DNA from: Candidatus Zhuqueibacterota bacterium
GTDB taxonomy: Bacteria > Zhuqueibacterota > Zhuqueibacteria > Zhuqueibacterales > Zhuqueibacteraceae
Reading direction: 5' to 3'
Assembly (NCBI GenBank): GCA_022616415.1
Contig: JAKEEU010000201.1
Span: 1 to 61,644 of the forward strand
Length of the DNA: 61,644 nucleotides
Shown here: in pieces, positions 50,125 through 56,952 of the stretch
Numbering within the stretch: the stretch's first letter is position 1
Layout of the letters: each line of letters begins with the position of its first letter
Position numbers and translations under genes: made by a program
The notes under the pieces: model-generated
The model's database searches: none
Seen by the model: the letters and a program-made list of their open reading frames with translations, nothing else
What the model was told of the DNA's origin: nothing

Positions 50125-50528
50125 CTGAAAGCCTATACAAAACTGTTGCCGAAAGAGCCGGCTATCGCTGTGAATATTGCCATGCACTTGAAGCTTTGTT
50201 CAATCATCGTTTCCCGGTCGATCATATCATTCCGCGAGTTTTTGGTGGAAGCAACGATCCCGAGAATCTTGCCCTCGCGTGTCATGCCTGCAACAGCCAC
50301 AAATATCAAAAGCAAATGGCGCTTGACACCATTAGAAAGCAACTGATTCGACTTTTCAATCCACGTCAAGACAAATGGGAGAAGCGCTTTCTCTGGAATC
50401 GCACCAAGACTCGTATCATCGGAAGAACTGCCATTGGCCGCACGACCCTCGCGGCGTTGAAACTTAACAGCGAACGCCAAATTGAGGCCAGAATTTTATG
50501 GCAGAAAATAGGCAAATTTTCTGACTAA
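50121..50528 (+). CDS. HNH endonuclease
   Basis: A 135-residue nuclease with a complete HNH core: CEYCHALEALFNHRFPVDHI, then IPRVFGGSNDPENLALACHA and CNSHKYQKQM. The zinc Cys pairs and catalytic His are in place. It cuts DNA; the target is unknown. It is translationally coupled to the preceding AbrB-like gene. The pair recurs in many bacteria, and its function has not been firmly assigned to my knowledge. Confidence 0.88.
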   Translation: MTESLYKTVAERAGYRCEYCHALEALFNHRFPVDHIIPRVFGGSNDPENLALACHACNSHKYQKQMALDTIRKQLIRLFNPRQDKWEKRFLWNRTKTRIIGRTAIGRTTLAALKLNSERQIEARILWQKIGKFSD

Positions 50529-50535
50529 ATCCTTC

Positions 50536-53055
50536 ATGGCACTCCCCTTCGCCGAAATCCACTTCGCCCTGCCCCTTTCCCGCGGTTACACTTATCGTGT
50601 GCCGGAAAGTCTCGACGAATTAGCGCAAGCCGGCTGTCGCGTGCTGGTGCCGCTCGGCAAGCGTGTCGCTACCGGCTTCGTTGTTCGGCGCACGGACAAG
50701 ATTGATTTCTCGCCGGAAAAGCTGCGCGATATTTTGGACGTGCTCGACGAGACACCGCTCTTCGATGCGTCGCGATTGGAATTGGCGCAGTGGATTGCAG
50801 ATTATTATCTCTGCGGGCTTGGCGAAGTGCTCCGCACGATGCTGCCGCCGGGTTTGGAAAAGGAGAGCCATCAATACGTGCGGCTGACACACGAGCCTAC
50901 GGCAGAGGAACTAACGCGATTGGAAAATCGCGCCCCCCGTCAAGCGGAAGTGGTGCGCGCGCTGATTGGCAAAGAAGGTTACAAAGTCCGATTTCTCGCC
51001 AAGCATTTGCGTTACGACAGCGTGCGCAGCAGCCTGCGGCAGTTGATGACGGCGGGGCTTGTTGAAGTCAGTCAGCAAATGCAAGAAGGTGGGACACGGA
51101 TTCAAAGAAGAACGTTTGTGCAGCTCGCGGCGGCAGGGAAAGAATTGTTGGCGGAGGGAGAGAAGTTAAATGAAAAAAATGAGATTAGAAAATTAACCAC
51201 AAAACAATACGAAGGCTTGCAACTGCTCGCGAAGCGTGGAGAAATGCCGCGCGCGTTGTTTCTCAAACGCAGTGGGCTCGGCGGGCCGTCTTTGCAATCG
51301 TTGGTGAAAAAGGAGCTGGTGCAGCTTATTGAACGCGAGATCGAGCGCAATCCCTATTTGAATTTCTCGAACAACCATCCCGAAGCGCCTACCAAGTCCG
51401 AAATGGCAACGATTATTTTAAATGCCGAACAGGCCAGCGCCGTGCAGTGCGTGACCGAGGCGATGGCGCAAAAACGCTTTGAAGTTTTTTTGTTGCACGG
51501 CATCACCGGCAGCGGCAAGACGCAAGTTTATATCGACGCGATTCGCGCCACGCTGGCGCAAGGAAAAGAGGCGATGATGCTGGTGCCGGAGATTGCCTTG
51601 ACTCCGCAAGCCGTCGCGAGATTTCAAGCCAATTTCGGCAATCTCATCGCCGTTTTGCACAGCCACATGAGCGCCGGCGAGCGGTACGATGCCTGGCGGC
51701 GCGTGCATCGCGGCGAGGCGCGAGTTGTGGTCGGCGCACGCTCGGCCGTCTTTGCGCCGGTAAAAAATCTCGGCTTGATTGTGGTGGACGAAGAACACGA
51801 GGGCAGTTACAAGCAAGCTGATCCGGCGCCGCGGTATCACGCCCGCGACGTGGCCATCGTGCGCGCCAAGAAGAGCAATGCCGTCGTCTTGCTCGGCTCA
51901 GCCACGCCGTCGATTGAATCCTACCATAACGCCCAGCGCGGCAAATACACGCTGCTCGAATTGCCGAATCGCATCGACAACGTGCCGCTGCCCTCGGTGC
52001 GCCTTCTGGACATGATGACTTGGCGTAACTCCGCGCCGGATCGTGAGGGCATTTTCTCGCGTGTTCTCTATGAAAAGATCGGCGAAAAGCTGGCAAAGCA
52101 GGAGCAAATCATTTTGTTGCAAAATCGTCGCGGTTTTGCCCCGCTCATTCGTTGTGTGAATTGCGGCTTCGTGCGTTTTTGCGACGCTTGCAATATTCCG
52201 ATGACGTATCACAAGCGCGGCAACGTTTTAAGATGTCATTATTGTAATGCTTATGAACGCGCCCCGGATATTTGTCCGCAATGTAAGGGGTTAGACATTA
52301 TTTTTAAGGGTATCGGCACCCAAAAAGTCGAGCAGGCGCTGCAGGAGCTTTTTCCGGCGGCGCGAGTGGTGCGGATGGATCTCGACACGACGCGCGGCAA
52401 GCTGGCCCACGATCGCATTCTGCGCGAGTTCGGCGAGCACCGCTACGATATTTTGCTCGGCACGCAAATGATCGCCAAAGGCCTGGACTTTCACAAGGTG
52501 ACGCTGGTCGGCGTGGTGTCGGCAGATATGGGGTTGCTGCGGCCGGATTTTCGCGCCGGCGAGCGCACTTTTCAATTGCTCACGCAAGTGGCGGGCCGGG
52601 CCGGCCGCCGCAATTTGCCGGGCGAGGTCATCGTGCAAACTTATTCGCCCGACGACGTGTGCATGATTTGTGCGCGCGCACATGATTTTAAAAAATTCTA
52701 CGAGCAAGAAATCGGCGAGCGTGAAGCGCTGCGGTTCCCGCCGTTCGCGCGCTTGGCGCTGGTGCTGTTTCGCCATCGCGACAACGAGCGCATTCGCGGC
52801 ATCGCCCAAGATTTTACGGCGCTGCTAAAAAAGGTGGGCGGCCCCTTTCGCGTATTCGGGCCGTCGCCCTCGCCGCTGGAGCGCATTCAAAACGAGTTTC
52901 GCTGGCAGGTGCTCGTCAAGAGCGACGTGGAGAAGGACCCCTCGGCGCATCAGATGCGGGCCACGCTCGATCGTGTCGCCAAGTTCTTCCACAAGGCGAA
53001 TCGGAATGCCCGCGTCCGCATGATCGTCGATGTCGATCCGATCAGCATGCTGTAA
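50536..53055 (+). CDS. priA: primosomal replication protein N' (PriA helicase)
   Basis: An 839-residue 3'-5' helicase that reloads the replisome at stalled forks. The N-terminal 3'-BD domain is at about 1-105, then the winged-helix. The motor domain has Walker A GITGSGKTQVYI, LVPEIALTPQ and VVDEEHEGSYKQ. The zinc region follows (CVNCGFVRFCDACNI and RCHYCNAYERAPDICPQC), then GTQMIAKGLDFHKVTLVGVV and QVAGRAGRRNLPGEVIVQT. Length is normal to slightly long. It starts 8 bases after the HNH gene. Confidence 0.96.
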   Translation: MALPFAEIHFALPLSRGYTYRVPESLDELAQAGCRVLVPLGKRVATGFVVRRTDKIDFSPEKLRDILDVLDETPLFDASRLELAQWIADYYLCGLGEVLRTMLPPGLEKESHQYVRLTHEPTAEELTRLENRAPRQAEVVRALIGKEGYKVRFLAKHLRYDSVRSSLRQLMTAGLVEVSQQMQEGGTRIQRRTFVQLAAAGKELLAEGEKLNEKNEIRKLTTKQYEGLQLLAKRGEMPRALFLKRSGLGGPSLQSLVKKELVQLIEREIERNPYLNFSNNHPEAPTKSEMATIILNAEQASAVQCVTEAMAQKRFEVFLLHGITGSGKTQVYIDAIRATLAQGKEAMMLVPEIALTPQAVARFQANFGNLIAVLHSHMSAGERYDAWRRVHRGEARVVVGARSAVFAPVKNLGLIVVDEEHEGSYKQADPAPRYHARDVAIVRAKKSNAVVLLGSATPSIESYHNAQRGKYTLLELPNRIDNVPLPSVRLLDMMTWRNSAPDREGIFSRVLYEKIGEKLAKQEQIILLQNRRGFAPLIRCVNCGFVRFCDACNIPMTYHKRGNVLRCHYCNAYERAPDICPQCKGLDIIFKGIGTQKVEQALQELFPAARVVRMDLDTTRGKLAHDRILREFGEHRYDILLGTQMIAKGLDFHKVTLVGVVSADMGLLRPDFRAGERTFQLLTQVAGRAGRRNLPGEVIVQTYSPDDVCMICARAHDFKKFYEQEIGEREALRFPPFARLALVLFRHRDNERIRGIAQDFTALLKKVGGPFRVFGPSPSPLERIQNEFRWQVLVKSDVEKDPSAHQMRATLDRVAKFFHKANRNARVRMIVDVDPISML

Positions 53056-53251
53056 ACAATTGTTGCAATATTGCAAAATCTGGCTGGCGCGCAAAAGCGC
53101 CTGAATCATTTCAAAAAGAATAAGCTTGCAAACTTTCTCTCAAAGTATTATATTTAACACACTTTGGTTTTGCAACTATTCAAACCGAAAATCAACCGGC
53201 TTTCCGAATCTTCGTGGCTCGGCCGGGGTAAAATCACCTTTTTGAGCGCCC

Positions 53252-53983
53252 ATGCGTTATGCTCTGATATCTGACATCCACGCGAATCTCGAAGCGTTGG
53301 AGGCCGTGCTCGCCGCGTTGAAGGATGAGGGGGCCGAACAGATTCTTTGTCTCGGGGATGTCATCGGGTATGGCCCGAATCCCAATGAGTGCGTCAAATT
53401 GATCCAGCAGCATGCTGCGGTGTGTTTGATCGGCAATCACGACGAAGCTTCGCTCGGCCGCGTCGATCTCGATTTGTTCAATTACATGGCTCGACAGGCG
53501 ATCGAATGGACGACCGATCAACTGACTGAAGAGTCCAAAGAATTTCTGAAATCTTTGCAATATACGCGCAGCTACGGCGATTTCATGATCGTGCATGCTT
53601 CGCCGGATGAGCCGACTCGTTGGAATTACATTCTCAATCTCGAAGACGCGGCGCTGGGCTTCGAGGCGTTTACCGAACAAATTTGTTTCATCGGCCATTC
53701 CCACACGCCATGGGTGATTCCGCTGCCGCCGGACGGCCGCATGTGCGTGTCGCACGATTATCCGCTGACCGTTAAAGAGAAATTTCGTTATTTGATCAAC
53801 ATCGGCAGCGTCGGCCAGCCGCGCGACCGCAATCCGGATGCGGCGTTTGGAATTTTGGATACAGAGCCTTTGCAATATACGCTGAAACGCGTTCCTTACG
53901 ACGTGGCCAAAACACAAAAAAAGATTCGCGCCACCGGGGCATTGCCGTCGTTTCTGGCTGATCGCTTGGCAACCGGGCAATGA
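53252..53983 (+). CDS. metallophosphoesterase (YfcE/MJ0936-like)
   Basis: A 243-residue calcineurin-type phosphoesterase with the metal motifs in order: ISDIHANLEAL, LGDVIGYGPNP, LIGNHDEA, IVHASPDEP and FIGHSHTPW. It probably acts as a phosphodiesterase or phosphatase on small molecules. It stands alone before the roadblock-MglA cassette. Confidence 0.92.
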   Translation: MRYALISDIHANLEALEAVLAALKDEGAEQILCLGDVIGYGPNPNECVKLIQQHAAVCLIGNHDEASLGRVDLDLFNYMARQAIEWTTDQLTEESKEFLKSLQYTRSYGDFMIVHASPDEPTRWNYILNLEDAALGFEAFTEQICFIGHSHTPWVIPLPPDGRMCVSHDYPLTVKEKFRYLINIGSVGQPRDRNPDAAFGILDTEPLQYTLKRVPYDVAKTQKKIRATGALPSFLADRLATGQ

Positions 53984-54025
53984 GGCAACAACGAAAAAAG
54001 AGAAAAAAGGATAATAGGAGATCAG

Positions 54026-54107
54026 ACGACTCATACTCTTGCTCATACTCGTACTCGCTCTTCAAATGTCTACGAACGAGTAAGAGTGCGGGTAGGAGTA
54101 AGAGCAT
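54026..54107. repeat. imperfect hairpin of ACTC/GAGT words
   Basis: CTCATACTCTTGCTCATACT and CGTACTCGCTCTTC face AACGAGTAAGAGTGCGGGTA and GGAGTAAGAGC. The element fills the space before the first roadblock gene. Confidence 0.5.
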
Positions 54108-54121
54108 ATTAAGGAGGTTTT

Positions 54122-54631
54122 ATGCTTCAGTTAGCCGAAAAGTCGACGGAGCAATTCATGCTGTCGACGGAGACGTTCAATCAAGTCAACGAGATTTTGC
54201 GGGAGCTGGTGACGAGCACGCGCTCGGATTTCGCGCTGTTTTGCGACGCCAACGGCAATCCGATTACCCATCACGGCAAGCAGCACGTGGTCAATCTTTC
54301 CGGGCTTTCGGCGCTGGCGGCCGGCAATTTCGCCGCGACGTCGGAGATGGCGCGCGTCGTGGGGGAAAAGGAAGGCTTCAAATTCATCTTTCAAGAAGGC
54401 GAGCGCCGCAACCTGTTTCTCTGCAACGTCGGATTCAATTTTTTGCTGGCGATCATCTTCGATAAAGCGGTGGCGCTCGGGTTGGTGCGCATCTTTGCGA
54501 ACAAAGCCGTCGAGAGCTTGAAGCAGGTGCTCGATAAAGCCGCACAAGCCGAGAAAAAGGCTTCGGATTTTATCGACTCCGAATTCGGCCTGTTGTTGGG
54601 AAAAGAGCTGGACAAATCGTTCAAGCTGTAG
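54122..54631 (+). CDS. roadblock/LC7 domain protein (MglB-like), first
   Basis: A 169-residue protein. A roadblock/LC7 domain occupies about 20-125 (VNEILRELVTSTRSDFALFC, then LSALAAGNFAATSEMARVVG). A helical tail follows (SLKQVLDKAAQAEKKASDFI). Roadblock proteins such as MglB are GTPase-activating partners of MglA. A strong AGGAGGTTTT precedes the ATG. It heads a three-gene cassette with MglA and a second roadblock protein. Confidence 0.85.
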   Translation: MLQLAEKSTEQFMLSTETFNQVNEILRELVTSTRSDFALFCDANGNPITHHGKQHVVNLSGLSALAAGNFAATSEMARVVGEKEGFKFIFQEGERRNLFLCNVGFNFLLAIIFDKAVALGLVRIFANKAVESLKQVLDKAAQAEKKASDFIDSEFGLLLGKELDKSFKL

Positions 54632-54695
54632 TGCTATGATGAAACGGCGCGTTGTACAAGCGGAGTCGAAAAAATTCGTATAGGATGTTGCGCTT

Positions 54696-55280
54696 ATGTT
54701 TGTGAATTGGGCGTTGCAAGAAGTCAATTTGAAGGTCGTTTATTACGGGCCCGGTCTCGGCGGTAAGACGACGAACCTCGAGTATATTTACCACAAAATT
54801 GATCCCTCCTTGCGCGGCGAGCTCATCACGCTGAAAACGCGTGAAGAGCGCACGCTGTATTTTGACTTTTTACAGCTCGAAGTCGGACGCATCAAAGGGA
54901 TGAAACCCAAATTCAATCTCTACACCATTCCGGGCCAGGTTTATTACGCTTACAGCCGCCGCATCATTTTGCGCGGCGTCGATGGCATCGTTTTCGTTGC
55001 CGATTCACAAGCCGACCGCATGACCGAGAATCTCGACTCGCTCATGGACCTCGAGCAGAACCTGATCGACAGCGGCTACACGCTGCAGAATTTTCCGTGG
55101 GTGCTGCAATATAATAAACGAGACTTGCCGAGGGTTTTGCCGGTTAGCGAGCTGAATGCGAGGTTGAATTTTCACGGCGTGCCTGCCATCGAAGCCGTGG
55201 CCTCGCGCGGCATCGGGGTTTTGGAAACCCTGAAAACGGCAATTCACGGCGTCGTCGGGAAAGTCCAAAAAGTGATTTGA
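54696..55280 (+). CDS. mglA: MglA-like small Ras-superfamily GTPase
   Basis: A 194-residue GTPase. The P-loop is GPGLGGKTTN (18-27), PGQVYYAYSRR is the switch II region (with PGQ rather than eukaryotic DxxG), and NKRDLPRVLP supplies base recognition. MglA proteins control cell polarity and motility in Myxococcus and Thermus. It is flanked by two roadblock genes; the cassette suggests polarity or surface-motility control. Confidence 0.92.
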   Translation: MFVNWALQEVNLKVVYYGPGLGGKTTNLEYIYHKIDPSLRGELITLKTREERTLYFDFLQLEVGRIKGMKPKFNLYTIPGQVYYAYSRRIILRGVDGIVFVADSQADRMTENLDSLMDLEQNLIDSGYTLQNFPWVLQYNKRDLPRVLPVSELNARLNFHGVPAIEAVASRGIGVLETLKTAIHGVVGKVQKVI

Positions 55281-55314
55281 CGAGGAACTCTTACGAAAAT
55301 TTAAGGAAGAAAGA

Positions 55315-55767
55315 ATGTACTTTGAAGATGGAATTGCTTCAGGAGGAGAGGTGAGCACAGCCGCTTTCGAGCCGGCGGCGGAAGCGGCCAAAACGCCGCA
55401 GGTGTCGATTGAGAAAAAAATGGCGGACGTTCTTGCTGCCGGAACCTACGAAGCGGCTTATTTGTTTAGCGACGAGGGGCTGCCGATCGCGCAAGCTTCG
55501 AGCACCAACGGCCAGCAAGTGGATCGCGATCGCATTGCCGAAATGGCGATTCTCTTTCACGACGTGCGGCGCATGGCTTCGCTGATGGGCGGCATCTCCC
55601 GCTTGCGCGAAGTGATTATTGAAGGGGAAAATCACCGCAAAATCGTGTTTCGTTTCTTTCAAGCGTTCGGGCAGCAAGTCATCCTCGCCGTCGTCGTGCC
55701 TCCGCAAAAAGCTTACAAGCAGCGCACCAACGAATTGGAGAAACTGATTGTCGGTGAATCTTTCTAA
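55315..55767 (+). CDS. roadblock/LC7 domain protein, second
   Basis: A 150-residue protein. An acidic, flexible N-terminus (1-35) precedes a roadblock fold (about 35-140: KKMADVLAAGTYEAAYLFSD and RMASLMGGISRLREVIIEGE). It differs clearly from the first roadblock protein, so the GTPase may have two distinct partners. It is the last gene of the cassette. Confidence 0.82.
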   Translation: MYFEDGIASGGEVSTAAFEPAAEAAKTPQVSIEKKMADVLAAGTYEAAYLFSDEGLPIAQASSTNGQQVDRDRIAEMAILFHDVRRMASLMGGISRLREVIIEGENHRKIVFRFFQAFGQQVILAVVVPPQKAYKQRTNELEKLIVGESF

Positions 55768-55815
55768 GATGACAAGTGGTTTTTTACCGAAAAAATGACT
55801 GAAAGTCAAATGGTG

Positions 55816-55844
55816 CTGACCGGTCACTCCCAGTGACCGGTCAG
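55816..55844. terminator. perfect 13-bp hairpin after the MglA cassette
   Basis: CTGACCGGTCACT and AGTGACCGGTCAG flank a CCC loop. No T run follows on either strand, so it is either a weak terminator or a palindromic binding site shared by the convergent genes. Confidence 0.5.
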
Positions 55845-55856
55845 TGTCCTATCCAA

Positions 55857-56036
55857 TCACGTTTGCATCATCATCGGTGCGTCGCAATGCGCCGGAAGGC
55901 TTTGCTTGCCGCATTCGGGACCCATCCAGCACACTAACATTTCTGTGCCGTCAACTGTTTCGAGATGCATCGGCTGGCCGCAATGCTGCGGAACTTCTTG
56001 CTCGTGGCCGCATTGGGGGCATTTGAGCTTGGGCAT
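55857..56036 (-). CDS. 59-residue Cys/His-rich metal-binding protein
   Basis: The product has a zinc-ribbon-like CPQCGHEQ near the start, then HCGQPMHLE, and later HCDAPMM: paired His-Cys-Gly/Asp and Met motifs typical of soft-metal sites. AGGAG precedes the ATG. It lies at the end of the minus-strand heavy-metal cluster, 20 bases from the HMA lipoprotein gene. A copper- or zinc-handling role is likely but unproven. I do not recognise a named family. Confidence 0.75.
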   Translation of the reverse strand: MPKLKCPQCGHEQEVPQHCGQPMHLETVDGTEMLVCWMGPECGKQSLPAHCDAPMMMQT

Positions 56037-56056
56037 AAAATTTTTCTCCTATTTGC

Positions 56057-56407
56057 TTAACGGTCTTCAGGAAGCTTGCAGCAAGCATCCAGGTCTTCAT
56101 AGGCTAGGGAATCGCGTTTGGTGTCGTTCGCGTCATAACCCGCTTTCGCGATCGCATTTTCCAGGTCAGCCAGGGTTAGACTGGCCGGATCGAAACTAAC
56201 CTGCGCCACCTTCGTTTTTAGATCGACTGCGGCCGTTTTCACGCCTTCCAGCTCTTGCAAGGCTACTTTGACGTTGTTCACGCAGCTCTCGCACTGAATC
56301 GTCGCCACTTTGATGTCGACTTGTGAGGCGGTTGCCGCCTGCTCTGATTTTTGGCAGCCGAAGAGCGCAACGCCAAGTGCGAAGATTAAAACAATGATTT
56401 TCTGCAT
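56057..56407 (-). CDS. HMA-domain lipoprotein (MerP-like)
   Basis: A 116-residue protein. A lipobox (LGVALFGC, Cys18) anchors it. The heavy-metal-associated domain (about 32-98) has the metal site ATIQCESCVNNVKVAL and ends DLENAIAKAGYDAND. A C-terminal CC pair (DACCKLPE) may add a site. It would bind copper or mercury in the periplasm and pass it to a transporter, presumably the P-type ATPase encoded upstream. Confidence 0.88.
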   Translation of the reverse strand: MQKIIVLIFALGVALFGCQKSEQAATASQVDIKVATIQCESCVNNVKVALQELEGVKTAAVDLKTKVAQVSFDPASLTLADLENAIAKAGYDANDTKRDSLAYEDLDACCKLPEDR

Positions 56408-56455
56408 TTGAGGTCTCCTTTAACTTTGGGTTAAAATTATATTGCGACAAATTTT

Positions 56456-56881
56456 TCAGAAAAAACCGGCGATAACGAGATACCGCAAAAAACGCAAGCT
56501 TGATGCAACAAAGATAAACAAATGAAAGTTTATTCGCAAGGCGCCGGCGAGATACGTAATCGGATCGCCGATTACCGGCAGCCACGACAGCAAGAGTGGC
56601 CATTTTCCCCACCTTTGCATGATGTTATAAGCCCGCGCCAACGACTTTTTTTGCAAATGCTCGTGCAACAATTTTTCCTCCACTTTCGACCCCACCCAAT
56701 AGTTGAAAACGATGCCGGCGCAATTCCCTGCCGTGGCAAACGCCAACGCCGGTATTACGGGCATTTTCAGCGTCAACGCCGCGATCAGCGCGGCTTCCGA
56801 GCTGACCGGAAAAACCGTTGCCGCGAGAAAACAGAATAACATCAAGCCGAGAAGGCCCAAATTGTCAACGAGGTACATCAT
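56456..56881 (-). CDS. YqaA/DedA-type (VTT) membrane protein
   Basis: A 141-residue protein with four or five hydrophobic segments. It has the re-entrant motif region FAATVFPVSSEAALIAALTL-like (seen as FLAATVFPVSSEAALI), FATAGNCAGIVFNYWVGSKV and the distal SWLPVIGDPITYLAGALRI. The family includes YqaA and DedA lipid scramblase-like proteins. It is short for DedA but near YqaA length. It lies between the ATPase and the HMA lipoprotein, in the same direction. Confidence 0.85.
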   Translation of the reverse strand: MMYLVDNLGLLGLMLFCFLAATVFPVSSEAALIAALTLKMPVIPALAFATAGNCAGIVFNYWVGSKVEEKLLHEHLQKKSLARAYNIMQRWGKWPLLLSWLPVIGDPITYLAGALRINFHLFIFVASSLRFLRYLVIAGFF

Positions 56882-56952
56882 TCGAATATCGCCTTTTTTG
56901 ACTATTGAAATTGCAATCAAGGCGTTTAATCATTTCATTTTAGAGCTTCATT

